This document shows positions 1-10,333 of a stretch of 64,000 nucleotides of DNA, piece after piece. The notes below the pieces were generated by a model that worked only from the letters and a program-made list of their open reading frames with translations, had not been told where the DNA came from and ran no database searches. Each line of letters opens with the position of its first letter. The first letter of the stretch is position 1. Position numbers and translations under genes: made by a program. The DNA is from Maratus speciosus (lineage: Eukaryota > Arthropoda > Arachnida > Araneae > Salticidae), in the NCBI GenBank assembly GCA_963932465.1, contig OZ010787.1, forward strand, positions 29,888,087 to 29,952,086. The letters run 5' to 3'.

Positions 1-904
1 GAGAAAGGATCCCGTTTCACATAACTGCCGATGCAAGCATGGAAATGTTTTAGAATTGGGCAAATGGGGAAAAGCTCCTTGTGCAGTCGTTCTGTCTCTC
101 TGCAATTACCGTTTCAAGATACGTATATGAAATGCATATCCGCCTTTTAGATTTTAGTAAACTACTCCATCCTTTCTTACTGCAATTAATGGTTGCACTT
201 TGCAATAGCCTCACAAGGTGTTCATCGTCGGCTTTTATTCACCGTGGCGTGCATTTGCGTAGGGGTACTTCTTTTTTCTACAGATGAAATTTGCATGCAT
301 GGAATTCTTCTCCCGGTATCTCAGAACAGAAACGCACTGTAATGTGTGCGTGGTGGTAATTGCCGAACGCGCTAACACCTTTGCGTTTCATTTTCGACCA
401 TGCATTCTACGATGAAAATCTTTGTTTTGTTCCGTGCTGCCATCACTTAAAGTTTGTCCCATCTGTTTTGAATTACCCTGTATATTAGGATGGGCCGAAA
501 AAAAAATTTTTTTTTTTGATTCGCTATACCGCGGAAAACTTGTGTCGAGGGTAATTTAGTAAAATGCAAAAACAAAATAAATAAATTTTTACGTCTAGCG
601 ATAGCGCATCGGACCTAAAATTTGAGAAAAGAAACACGATTTTGGTAATTTTTCTAATAAATGGAAATAAATTAAATAACTTCTATAATAAGCAGTTATA
701 GACATGTTTTAGTAGAACAAAGTATAGGAATGATAAATAAATGAAAAAAAATATATTTTTTGCAATACATTGGCAGCGTACTACGTTTAAAAAAAGCATT
801 TTTGTATGATGACAAATTTTCATTGAAACAAAAACTATTTTTCTGATTGTACTATTCCTAATTTTAATTTCGCTTTGTAATAAAATGTAGTCCTTTACAT
901 GTCT
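1..904. other. No gene; possible end of a mariner-like element at 480
   Basis: No convincing coding sequence was seen. The stretch up to 480 ends in ACCCTG followed by TA, which resembles the terminus of the CAGGGT-ended mariner-like elements at 31021 and 40409. No matching left end lies inside the window, so this is weak. From 490 to 900 the DNA is A/T-rich with short homopolymers and no structure I can name. Confidence 0.3.
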
Positions 905-1694
905 TTACTGTCTTTTAAGCAGTTTGAAATAAGATTTGCTTGAAAAACTAGGCATTAAATATCTCGAGAAAAGTGTCGTTCTTATAAAAGCATTTCTGGA
1001 ATTGGAACCGACGACTATTTGTGACGCCTTGGTTAGCAGTTTCACGCATCTTTCTACTGCTTGGGTGTGACATGGGAATTGGTCAAAGTTCCACTGAGCC
1101 GTTGTTTCACTTGATTGAACCTTAGGCCAAATGTCTTCATCCGTGCCTCTTCGCAGCAAAGGTAGGGGTGAAAGTGTAGTAGAGTTCCAGTGAATCATTT
1201 CGATGTTATGTGCAGCTAGAAAATGGATTTTGGGTGGATGAAAACGCCTGATTGACTTTCTTTTAGAAGCTTAGTTTCAAGTCTTTATAATTCTTCTGAA
1301 ACCTAACTCTCTTATATGATCCATTTTATCTTCTATCATATTCAAAAGCAAGGTTTCTGGATGGGCAAAAAATGCGTTTCTCTCAATCACTGGGTCGATG
1401 ACCTTCAGCAAATTTTCAATGAGGAATCTTGACGATTTTATAACTTCCAACACATGTTCCGGCCCATTTGTGAAGTATATACTTTAACCATTCAGATGCA
1501 TATGACTTTAGGAGAAAAAAACTAAGATCTTGTGTTTGTCTGTTTGATTTTCAATAATTAATACAAACAGAGAATTCAGTTCGGCGTTGTTAACCACGTT
1601 GAGTGGTAAAGTGGGCTATGCTCACGAACAGATAAATCTTCAGGACAGTTGTCTGGTTTTATAGCACAATGTCTTGTAGGTACTGCTGATATTT
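905..1694 (-). pseudogene. C-terminal third of a broken, uncharacterised transposon-like gene
   Basis: Read on the minus strand with two or three frame changes and stops, this segment gives coherent protein: CPEDLSVREHSPLYHSTWLT, then VIDPVIERNAFFAHPETLLL, then an open 97-residue end with FPCHTQAVERCVKLLTKAS and FIRTTLFSRYLMPSF before a stop at 905. I recognise the wording as that of a widespread arthropod/cnidarian family with no assigned function, present in many copies in some genomes. I cannot name a domain. The segment stops at a TTAA (1697-1700) where a large insertion appears to begin; the middle of the same gene resumes at about 5850. Family membership is from memory and was not searched. 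Confidence 0.6.
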
Positions 1695-1718
1695 CCTTAA
1701 CCTCCTGGATACGGCTCG

Positions 1719-1734
1719 GTAAGACGTCTTACCG
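1719..1734. repeat. Perfect 16 bp palindrome near a TTAA end
   Basis: GGTAAGACGTCTTACC is its own reverse complement and lies 19 bases inside the TTAA end at 1700. A second GGTAA..TTACC pair follows at about 1765-1780. Subterminal palindromes are common in TTAA-type transposons and can be transposase-binding sites; that role is inferred. Confidence 0.4.
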
Positions 1735-2231
1735 CGAGAAAAATATCCCTTCAGTACGGCGCTGGTAAAACTCCTTACCAAGGCATCCGACCCCCTTTCT
1801 TGAGGAAATGTCATTACTCAGCTGCCAGTCTCTATCTCTCCCCGTGAAAATTTCCCTCCCACATTAGCCAGAGAGGTAAGTTTTTACATTTGGCGAATCA
1901 CGCCGGAACAAATGTTAAGTATTTGGCGATAGCTTCTTCTGACGTCAAAAAATTATCAATACATTTGATGACAGGTAGGGAAGCATTTTTTTAGATGAAA
2001 TTTTATAATCTTGGAATGTCATTTGTTATTGCTCCCAGGGTTCAAACAGCACTTTAAGGTCTAAACTGGTTCCCTTGGAGTCCTGATTTAAAAAAAAAAA
2101 AAAATAGAATAAATAGACACATACTGAAACTTTTTTTTTTTTTTTTTTGCTCTTTAATATTATTATTTAAAAATATTATAGTACAATGAAATGTAGACTA
2201 TACGCCCCTTGCTTCTTCTCGTCTCACACCT

Positions 2232-2440
2232 TTAACACCTTGAGGGGCAAGCAAAAATGTCTCTAAATATTGAATTCTCACCGAAATAATCGAAAAATTT
2301 CATTTTTAAATAAGGAAAAGCAATATTTCTACAATTTTCCTCTAAAGATAAAAATATAAAATGTAGTTAAAATTTTCTGGTGAGAATCGTGTTTAAATTA
2401 GGTGGAATATATTTTATCCCACCGCCCCTCAAGGGGTTAA
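2232..2440. mobile_element. TTAA-flanked MITE, family C (piggyBac-like ends)
   Basis: The left end is TTAACACCTTGAGGGGCAAG and the right end CGCCCCTCAAGGGGTTAA, an inverted pair with TTAA at both sides. The interior is A/T-rich, has a weaker inverted repeat (CTCACCGAAAT and GGTGAGAAT), and no coding sequence. It is one of more than a dozen copies in this window of a roughly 215 bp element with CCCTTTCAGGGGC-type ends. TTAA duplications point to mobilisation by a piggyBac-type transposase. Confidence 0.7.
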
Positions 2441-3164
2441 TAGAAAAAAGTTTAAGAAATTGAGAACTCTTTAAAAATTCTGCTGACCAATTTAAATAAT
2501 CAATCACCTAAATTACAAATTCCCATCCTCCAAAATTTAAGTTTCCCCCATCATAAAAAATTTAACATATTTACAACTCTGTATTAAAAAGATCTTCTGT
2601 GCTAAGTGGGACTGTTTAGTAACAATAAATAAATAATCGGCTATCAAAAACAAAGCAAAAGAAAAAATACCCCGAAATATCCTGTACACCCCCCCCCCTC
2701 CCCCCCGCCACCACAATTATACAAAATTTTAAACCTTTAAAACTATGTGTTTCCCACATTTATTGTCATCTAATAACAATAATTAAATACTAAGTCAGTT
2801 AAAGTACTTCCAACCCCCCCCCCCTCAAACAAGTCCCCTTTTTTGCAGTTTGACAGTTTTAGAGTGCATCATGCCATTTTCTTACTGTACAATCTTGTAT
2901 GTTGCATCATTTTCTCAGTACTCTATGTCATATAATATTCCTTCACTTCCAAATGATTTTTACTCCCACAATAATAACGGAATTTTTATTTGAGTATGCC
3001 CCTCCCCCCGCTTTCCTATAAAATCCATCAAATAAACTCTACAGATTCCACATTTCATAGGAACAATACATTTAAATAATGCATATCAGTTTAAAATAAT
3101 TTTATGTATCTCTATAAAAACAACTATAACACTCTATATTAAATATAAAATATACTATAGTAAA
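2441..3164. other. No gene; A/T-rich DNA with C-tracts
   Basis: Nothing coding was seen. Long runs of C interrupted by T occur near 2689-2709 and 2814-2824 on the plus strand, in otherwise A/T-rich sequence. Confidence 0.5.
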
Positions 3165-4338
3165 CCTCACTATAGTAGTTTTTGTTTCAAATTTATCAAA
3201 TAAGCAGGTACGCTTATTTAAAAACTATGTAATCAAAAGCGGGGTTTTTTTTTCGTTTTTCGTTAAAGAAAAAATACTGACAAAGTTGACGTTTTGAACG
3301 GGATTTCCAAATATGATAGCTCAGGAAAGAAAACGAAAACTGTCGTCTTGAGACAACAATTGCTTAAAACTTAAGATGAAATTCATTTATCGTAAAGTAT
3401 TAAAAAAAATCTATTTGATTTCAAATCACTTAAATCAGTATGTCTGTGAGTATCATGTTTTTATGCGTAAAAAATTGATACCGAAAGTGGAACTGTCAAC
3501 AATAATCACTCATAAACTTACTGTAACCAAATTCTTTTGTGTGTGTGTGTTTGTGTGTGCAGTAAAAAAAAATGTAAAAATAAAAGCTATGAAGTCTATA
3601 TTCCACAAGACTGCAGTACATTTCAAATCAATTTCAGTTCATTTTGATAGAGTGACATTTTTTGAAAAATAAACAAAATAAAAAAGGCAATGATTTTTTT
3701 TCCCTTATAATGTAGCGGACAATTTTTTTTCTTTTTTGTGCGTGTGTGTATGAATTTATTCATTGAAAGACAAATTTTAGTTCATACATACTAAGATATA
3801 GTTGAGACAGATATGATTTAAATAAAATAAAATTTGTAAACAATACCTGCCTATAGGCCATAATGCTTTTTGTTTTGCTCCTTTTCATAGACCTGAATAG
3901 GAGGTTTAGAATTTATTACACATCGCGTAATGTACTAAAATAATGAAGTTTTAAGGCTATTCTGATATTCACACTAACACTTTTTTGTTTGCAAATGTAT
4001 CAAGCGCTCTTATTTTGAAACGATGTAATCGAATGCGTTCTTTTTTCGTCTTTCAGTAAAGGTAATAGGTTTTTTTAAAAAATGCTGTTAAAGTAAGCGC
4101 TTTTAACTGAATTTCCACATACTATAGCGCAAGAAAGAAAAAACCTACCGTCATAAGACAACAATTGCTTATGACTGAAGATGTAATTAATTTACCGGGA
4201 GGTATTAAAAAGAAGGGAGCTATTTGATTGCAAATCCCTTTCCTCAGTATGTCAGTAAGTATCAAGCATTTATGTTTAAAACTTGCGACAGAAAGAAGAA
4301 TTGTCGACAATAATCACTAATAAATTTAATGTAACTAA

Positions 4339-4930
4339 CAGTGGCGCCAACTTATATGGGCCCATGGGGCGCGAGTCCACCCAATAATATGATCTCTGCG
4401 CCCACCTATTTTCAATTGATTTGTTTCATTATTTACTTATTTTATCGCTTCAATGAAATAGGGTTTTATTGACGTTCTCAAAATAATTTTGTTTAAAAAA
4501 TAGTAAGAATGCCAATAAGATTTACATGGACAGTAAAAGACACTTCAGCGGATGTATAGTTAAATTTCTCCCAAAAATTAACTTCCTGAACATTTTGCCT
4601 TAGGTTTTAATGTCTTGAATTAATAAAGCACTTAGGTGACTAAAATGTATATTTTTCTTGACTTTTAGTTTTTTGCATTTTCAATAGATTGCAAGTTTTA
4701 TGTTATTATGTATTTATAAGGAAAATTATGAGAATATAATGTGATAAAATCATTTAATAAATTATAATAATTTTATATTTTGCTTAGAAATAACATAATT
4801 TAGTTTCCGATTATCATCTTTAGTCATTTGCTTTTCCCCGCTTCTCTCTCCAAAGGGTAAAAACTGCATTTGTTGTTTTATAAAAAATGTTAGGGCCCAC
4901 CAAATATTTTTTTTTAAGTTGGTGCTCCTG
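4339..4930. mobile_element. hAT-type non-autonomous element with perfect 8 bp TSD
   Basis: The 592 bp element is flanked by GTAACTAA at 4331-4338 and again at 4931-4938. Its ends are CAGTGGCGCCAACTTATATG and, inverted, CAGGAGCACCAACTTAAAAA, followed by GGGCCCA/TGGGCCC blocks on both sides. An 8 bp duplication with CAG ends is typical of hAT transposons. No transposase is encoded. The matching position in unit 1 of the tandem duplication is an empty site, which supports the boundaries. Confidence 0.85.
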
Positions 4931-5233
4931 GTAACTAAATCCTTTTTTCCCGCTGTGTATCTGTAAAAATGGTAAAAATAAATGCTATCCAGCCCATATA
5001 CTCCAAGACATTAGTACACTTGATATCAATTTCAGTTCGTTTTCATAGATTGTAACATTGTTTTTATGATTTTTTTTTCTCTTATAATGTAACATAATTC
5101 TTTTTATTATTTTTTATTTTTGTGTATGAACTTATTTATTCACAAACGAATTTTAGTTATTACATACTAAGATATAGTTAAGCTGGTATACAATTTAGTT
5201 AAAGCAAAACTTGTAAGCAATATATGCCCATAG

Positions 5234-5315
5234 TCAGTAATGTTTACTCCCCCCCCGCCAAAAAAAAAAAAAAAAAAATCTGAATTTTAGAATTAACTAC
5301 ACACCATCTAATCAG

Positions 5316-5360
<45 letters not shown>
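5234..5360. repeat. Homopolymer tracts at the end of the duplicated unit
   Basis: A C-run, an A-run of about 18 and a second A-run of about 40 bases lie between 5251 and 5358 on the plus strand. They mark the end of unit 2. They could be slippage-expanded or an old retrotransposon tail; nothing decides this. Confidence 0.5.
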
Positions 5361-5861
5361 TTTAGGGTTTAACATTATATTATAACATATTTGATTGTGT
5401 TTATATATTAATATTATTTTTATTATTATTTTTTTATATAAAATGTTAAAATAATGTACATATATTTCATTTTAGTTGATTTGTCAAATCCCCGATAAGT
5501 TTGTAATGCCAGTTCATCTATTTTACTGACTGTATCTAAGAATGATGATCAGGAAAATTATTAAAATACTATTTCCTAATGATTCATATATACTAATTCT
5601 TTCCTCGCACTCTAGCACTCATTTTAAATATAAGAATGAAAGCGAACCAAAATGGGGATAACTGGCGCAAGTAACAACCTGCTCAATACTTCCAAGAATT
5701 GTACAGCAACCCTGGAACCCAACCCTTCTCCCCGCTTTCAGACAAAGGTTCCCGAAGAAATGGTCACTCCAATGTGGGGGAAAAAAATTCCACGATGTTG
5801 CCGTACTCAGAGACTGCGATTTTTAACTTTTATAGCCGGCAATAGAAGGTTAAACTTTGCC

Positions 5862-7010
5862 GGTCAATATCTGGAATTTCACACTGACACTGTCAAAATT
5901 TACCACTGGGAGTTTCTCACATTTCCTGAGCTGTGTGCCAATCAGACCACTAAATGATTTTGGACCAGTCGTTTTCCCGTCTAAAGTTTGAAAGAAATGC
6001 CGGAATGGCAATTCATTGAAATGTTAGAGGCATACCCCCCACCCTCCTTTTAACTTCTTCTTCAATTGAGCGAATAACACCGGTTTTCCACCCCCTATTA
6101 GTAACGGGACCATCACATCCAATTACGCCCAGTACATGAAGCGAAAATCCAACTTCAGTCAAGCAAGAAAGTGTGCTATTGGCAATGTTTTGAACAGGCC
6201 CAGAAGAGGGTGAAACATGACCAATGTACACAGAACCTGGTTCTTGTAACATTGAGTAAAGTCCCTTTTTTATGGTTCTCCGAAACTGCTTTGAGTTAAC
6301 TTTTTCAGTAACTAGAGTGTATTATTTCTCCCATCAAAATATAATCCATGAAGTGGTTTAAGATTGTTCTTGTTTTGATTTTGCATTTCAGAGCGGTTAA
6401 CTATTTTTTCTTTTCTAAGTTTACTATTGTCAACAACATGGGTGTAGTCATCATAAGTTACGAAACCAAGCTCTTGCAAACACTTGAGGTGTTAGCTGCA
6501 GTTGTTGTATCTGATAATCAAGAGCTATCACTAGTCAGTGCACTATTTTTCAGTTTAATGCGCATCTACCATGGTGACTTAATTTTAGGCTTAAGATCTT
6601 CAAAATCTTCATCGTTGTCATCTTCAATGTCTTCATACGAATCACAGCCTATCTCTTCTGGCAGGGACGTTTCTGTATCAGCTTGTATTGAGCAAAATGG
6701 CTGTGATAAAATATCGAGAGTGGGCTGAGTTCTTTTATGTTAAACCAATTTCCTATTATGTCTTTGGATATTTTTTTTTCCTTTACGTCCATAGCTCCAA
6801 TTTTACCAATATCATGAATTCTTTAGAAGTACAAGAATTTTAGTTCAATGATGGGTATCTTTTTTGCCGTTTCACAGTTACAAATAATAGAGACAGGACA
6901 CTCACAAACCTCAGAGACCATTTTACAATTGCAGTCTAATATTATTTTGCACTTACACGCATAGACATCAAATAGTAACAAATATACTTTTTAAATCTTC
7001 AACTCTTTTT
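5862..7010 (-). pseudogene. Middle part of the broken, uncharacterised gene
   Basis: Minus-strand reading with several frameshifts gives, in order: LFDVYACKCKIILDCNC and ECPVSIICNC (a cysteine-rich block, about 6985-6870); an acidic stretch YEDIEDDNDEDFEDLK (about 6640-6590); GLYFDGRNNTLVTEKV and SMLQEPGSVYIGHVSPSSGP; VLGVIGCDGPVTNRGWKTGV with IRSIEEE (about 6150-6060); then HFNELPFRHFFQTLDGKTTG and KSFSGLIGTQLRKCEKLPVV (about 6020-5890). All blocks occur in the order I recall for this family. The zinc-binding look of the Cys-rich block is inference. The plus-strand ORFs at 5652-5957 and 6348-6728 are shadows. Confidence 0.6.
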
Positions 7011-7062
7011 TTTTTAACTTTTCCTTTCCCTTATCACGATTAACCCTATAAGTATCTGTACA

Positions 7063-7135
7063 CTATAACTAATACTAAGTAATACTAAGTAATAAGTAAT
7101 ACTAAGTAATATAAGTACCCTATAAGTAATATTCT
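7063..7135. repeat. Imperfect microsatellite, TACTAAGTAA-type
   Basis: The unit TAATACTAAG/TAAGTAATA is repeated about six times with small changes. It sits between the broken gene and the left end of the GGGGAGAC element. No function is apparent. Confidence 0.7.
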
Positions 7136-7800
7136 GTTCTCTAAACTCCAAGTTTTACAGCAATATAGGGGAGACTAGGAAAGGGTTGACCATACGGGAA
7201 GCTTGATCCACCCATCAGTTTTCATATTTAAAAGAATTTCAGAGTTTTATGATTAGGTGTCAAACAAAGCTACTGGAATACTCAATCAACAGTCTTTGTT
7301 TCATACAGATAATCGAAACAGGTTTGGAAAAAATCAATTGTGAGGCGTTTTCAACCTAAAAGTTCAGTTTTTTAGAAATACTTTGTAAGCTTTTTTTAGG
7401 TAAAATATATCATAGAAATTTAAGAAAGTAGATTTTAAGTAATGCCTAAATATCGAGCTTTCATCCTAGGCATAGCGATTGTACAGTAAGTTAGGCTTAA
7501 CATAACAATGTGCTATTCTTTAGAAAAGGGTGATGTGGGGAGGCTTTACCCAGTCAATGGGAAGGAGGGTTGACCAGATGAAATATTTTTAATATATACT
7601 ATGCATAACGAAAGTTTAATGGTTATATATAAAACAAAATGTAAATTTATTTTCTAAAGCCATGGTAAAAGAGGGTGATGGAAAAGAAAATGTTTAGATT
7701 AAAGATAGATGTGAAAAATTGCAATAGTATCCAATGCAAGAAAAAATTTATTGAAATATAAATGTGAAAGTTGATGCGAACGTTTTCCATTTAAATATTA

Positions 7801-7975
7801 CCGTAATTTCGGGTGTATAGCCCGCAGATCAAACAATTCAGTTTGGACCCAGAAATTTTATTCAGTATTTGAAGACCAATATTTACCTTGATCTACTAAG
7901 TTACATTTTATTTTTAAAAAATTCTGGGTCGAAACACGATTTTTTGATCCGCGGGCTATACACCCGAAATTACGG
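7801..7975. mobile_element. Palindromic MITE, family D (TA target)
   Basis: TA dinucleotides flank inverted ends CCGTAATTTCGGGTGTATAG and CTATACACCCGAAATTACGG. The arms pair for most of the 175 bp (including GGGTCGAAA/TTTGGACCC-type blocks), so single strands would form a long hairpin. Other copies are at 36212-36385 and, more diverged and split, at 40210-41640. It lies inside the 7168-9322 element. Confidence 0.8.
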
Positions 7976-8030
7976 TACTACAATAAGTAAATAGAAACAG
8001 TATAAAGGACTAGAAAGTATGAAAGCAGCA

Positions 8031-8250
8031 TTAACACTTTCAGGGACAGCGGTGCGTTTATAAAACCACTTAATTTTAATTTCCAAACGCCACAAAGGCA
8101 CCAGTATTTTGCTAAAATCTTTTTCATTTAATATGTATGTGAAATGTAACCTTTTTCTTATTTCCAAATAAATTTGTTCGTAAATTCCGGTGCCAGTCAT
8201 TTATTTCAACATTATAATACTGAAAGTACTTTGCCAACGAAAGGGATAAA
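8031..8250. mobile_element. TTAA-type MITE, family C
   Basis: It starts TTAACACTTTCAGGGACAG and carries the family blocks CACTTAATTTTAATTTCCAA, GGCACCAG, AATAAATTTGTTCGTAAATT and ATTTATTTCAACATT. The right end GCCAACGAAAGGGATAA is decayed from CCCTGAAAGGGTTAA. It lies inside the 7168-9322 element, beside family D, E and F copies. The ORFs reported across it are by-products of the repeat. Confidence 0.7.
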
Positions 8251-8520
8251 GAAAGGGATATCAGTAAAGTGCACACGTGGCTACAAAAGAACTCAGCATT
8301 GTTCGAAAACTTTTGGAAGGTATGTAAACAAATTTCACCAGCATGAATACAGTGCGATGAAGCCAAACTATGTGATAATTAGAGTTGTCAGGTCGAGTGT
8401 CACAAAAAGTAGGAAAAGGAGACAGAAAAAAGTGGGAGAGTGGCTCCTAAATCCGGGCTCAATAATACATAAAACCCTATGAAAACGACGCCTGTCTCTA
8501 ACGGTATACTGTCTTAAATG

Positions 8521-8698
8521 CAGGGCTCGCACCGTTCCTAAAATTTTCGCAATTTGCTACCAGTATTTTAAATAAGAATTATTTGTGGTAGATTCCTTTA
8601 ACATTTATAATAGAATTATACAGCAAAGATTATCGTTTTAATTTAGTGGTAGCTAAGTGCGAAAATTTTAGAAACGGTGCAAGCCCTGTAAATGTTAA
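8521..8698. mobile_element. MITE family E with perfect 6 bp TSD TAAATG
   Basis: TAAATG precedes (8515-8520) and follows (8699-8704) the element. Ends are CAGGGCTCGCACCGTTCC and, inverted, CAGGGCTTGCACCGTTTC; the arms continue through CTAAAATTTTCGCA. A 6 bp duplication is not the 8 bp of hAT nor the TA of mariner, so its superfamily is open. A similar CAGGG element with a perfect 6 bp repeat is at 30859-31005. Confidence 0.75.
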
Positions 8699-8910
8699 AA
8701 TTTCATTTTTCCTGCTGTACAATTATATCTGCTCAGACAAAATTCTGTTTAAAACAAAATTTTTCTCCTCTGACTTGCGATTGTGTCTAAACAGGTGAGT
8801 TTAAGCATCATATTTTCAAAAATGTTTTTCATAATAATTAAAGCATGTAGCATAAAGTTGTACTGCCTTTTTACACAGATTTTATTTCACTTCAGAAATA
8901 TTTCAATATA

Positions 8911-9062
8911 CAGTGCTGCCAAGTCTCCGGCTGTTTGGATACCAGTATTTTAATACAGAAAATGTTGTTTTATTTAATTGGAACAAATGTGCGATTTAAA
9001 AGAACAGTATTTTCTCTAAGATAATAGTGGTGTGCAAAAAAGCCGGAGACTTGGCAACTCTG
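8911..9062. mobile_element. MITE family F (CAG ends)
   Basis: Ends are CAGTGCTGCCAAGTCTCCGG and, inverted, CAGAGTTGCCAAGTCTCCGG. The interior carries ATACCAGTATTTTAATACAG, TTTTATTTAATTGGAAC and TTTTCTCTAAGATAATAGTG, which recur in all copies. The flanking hexamers AATATA and AATTTA agree at 5 of 6 positions, consistent with a decayed 6 bp duplication. Other copies: 14466, 48255 (fragment), 49538, 51853. Confidence 0.75.
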
Positions 9063-9439
9063 AATTTAAAACAAAGTGGGTCAACCCTCCCATATAGTGG
9101 GTCAACCCTCCTATATGTGGGGATCCTATGACCCATTATTTTCTCATGGATAAAATCAATCATTTTTCAAATTTCTTGCATATTACACTTATATAGCAAT
9201 TTTATTTTGATAACTGGTTGTATATCGAATAAAATCATATATAAAATTTTATTCTACGTTCAATATTTAAAAAATTAAAAATCATTTTGTAAAAAGTGAG
9301 TCAAACCTCCCTAAGTCTCCCCTAAGCAATATTTAAGATAATGTAATTCTATAGATTTAAGGAATTTTAAATGCATTGAAGAATGATTAATATTCTCAAG
9401 GATTATATTCATATTTAGAATTGTGTTTTTTTTATAATG

Positions 9440-9834
9440 TTGAAAAAAATCACATTTTCTTAGCATTTAAAACAAAATACAGAGAAAACAACGTTACAAT
9501 TTTACCCTTTTGCAAGACGCTCGGAGGGTTAAAGGACTTCATAAGATTACGATAACTGTCACGATATGCGTTTATTAACTGAACGATTCTGTAAGACGTT
9601 ACTGTCGGTATTGAAGCTTTATCAAACACAGATTTAACTTGTGGTGCCACAATATTGGAAACGTGAGAAAAATTAACTGACCTGTTGTTTTATTTCAAGG
9701 CTACGTTGTAATTTTCATGGAAATAACACTTGAGAACGGCTTCCTAAGTTGGAAGTTTATTCACAGGCAACTCCTGTGGGTGGCAAAAAACGGGCAGTTA
9801 AAGTCCCTGCGAATAATGTTCTTGGAAACAGCCA
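9440..9834 (-). pseudogene. N-terminal part of the broken, uncharacterised gene
   Basis: Minus-strand reading gives a possible start MAVSKNIIRRDF at 9834, then with frameshifts ELPVNKLPT, AVLKCYFHENYNVALK, and an open stretch SNIVAPQVKSVFDKASIPTV followed by TSYRIVQLINAYRDSYRNLM and KSFN to about 9520. These are the phrases I associate with the N-terminus of the same family found at 5862-7010 and 905-1694. The GGGGAGAC element (7168-9322) separates this part from the next. The start is a guess. Confidence 0.55.
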
Positions 9835-10076
9835 TAACACAGTGGTTAGTAAAATCAATTAGTCAAATCACTTATTAAGCAGTCACTAATTAAATCAGTC
9901 TTTATGAAACTCGTTTGAAAAGCACAAGAATAACACACTGCTAAACATGCCGAAAATGTGTAAGAAAAGGCAGGTGTCGCTGCTATTTGATATCCCCTAC
10001 TTGTGAAGTGAAATGAATTAAGACCACTTTAGTGTGCTTATGATTGAACCATTAATGTAGCGTGTTATGTATTCTA

Positions 10077-10331
10077 CGAGCCGTTAATTCCCAAATTGGC
10101 TCAGTCGAGCTCAGCAATCTGATTGGCTAAAACTGATATTTGTATAGTAGAAAATTATATTTATTTTCTTATGAAGTAGTGTAATGTAAAATAGAATGCA
10201 ATTATAATGACTTAAATTGATTTATTTTGTTAAATTTGATCAAAATCACAGTAAAGTAATCCAAAATATTAATATTAACGAACAATCAGATTGCTGAGTT
10301 CGGCTGAGCCAATTTGGGTATTAACGGCTCG
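10077..10331. mobile_element. Palindromic MITE with TA target
   Basis: TA (10075-10076, 10332-10333) flanks ends CGAGCCGTTAATTCCCAAAT and, inverted, CGAGCCGTTAATACCCAAAT. Both arms go on through TTGGCTCAG..GAGCTCAGCAATCTGATTG with few mismatches, giving TIRs of about 55 bp. The centre is A/T-rich and non-coding. It resembles TA-target elements of the Tc1/mariner type, but no related transposase is in the window. Confidence 0.8.
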
Positions 10332-10333
10332 TA

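Larger units (their letters stand above)
3165..5370 (+). repeat. Diverged tandem duplication, unit about 790 bp
   Basis: Unit 1 (about 3165-3955) and unit 2 (about 3956-5370) align in order along their length. Shared blocks include GACAACAATTGCTTA at about 3350 and 4159, CAGTATGTC at 3436 and 4245, GTCAACAATAATCACT against GTCGACAATAATCACT, TCAATTTCAGTTC, and CATACTAAGATATAGTT at 3786 and 5164. Unit 2 is longer because a hAT-type MITE (4339-4930) entered it, so the duplication is older than that insertion. Small ORFs across the units are not conserved between them, so the repeat looks non-coding. Confidence 0.75.
1697..5853. mobile_element. Probable 4.15 kb TTAA-flanked insertion splitting the broken gene
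   Basis: TTAA occurs at 1697-1700 and at 5850-5853, exactly where the minus-strand protein homology stops and resumes. The ends read CCTCCTGGATACGGCT and, inverted, CCTTCTATTGCCGGCT, matching at 10 of 16 positions. TTAA targets and such ends fit a piggyBac-like element, but no transposase was seen inside. The interior holds a TTAA MITE, C-tracts, a tandem duplication and a hAT-type MITE. It could instead be several independent insertions, and the end match is weak. Confidence 0.35.
7168..9322. mobile_element. Non-autonomous pogo-like element with GGGGAGAC ends
   Basis: TA at 7166-7167 and 9323-9324 flanks ends GGGGAGACTAGG and, inverted, GGGGAGACTTAGGGAGG. Subterminal motifs of the type GGGTTGACC and GGGTCAACCCTCC recur inside both ends (about 7185, 7565, 9077, 9097, 9300). 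The ends match those of the element at 17312-26101, which carries a pogo/Jerky-like transposase remnant, so the same enzyme family probably mobilised both. No transposase lies here; the interior is occupied by four smaller MITEs. The insertion splits the uncharacterised gene. Confidence 0.7.

Noticed and set aside
3376..3672. 98-codon plus ORF in the tandem duplication
   Set aside because: The reading frame is not kept in the second unit and the product has no motif; it depends on A/T-rich composition.
5652..6728. Plus-strand ORFs at 5652-5957 and 6348-6728
   Set aside because: The minus strand carries coherent family blocks across the same DNA.
8174..8482. 102-codon plus ORF
   Set aside because: Runs across the right end of a family C MITE into unrelated sequence; no motif.
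7159..9331. 7 bp duplication AGCAATA around the GGGGAGAC element
   Set aside because: AGCAATA is found on both sides if TA is counted in the element, but the related element at 17312 shows no such repeat and fits a TA target.
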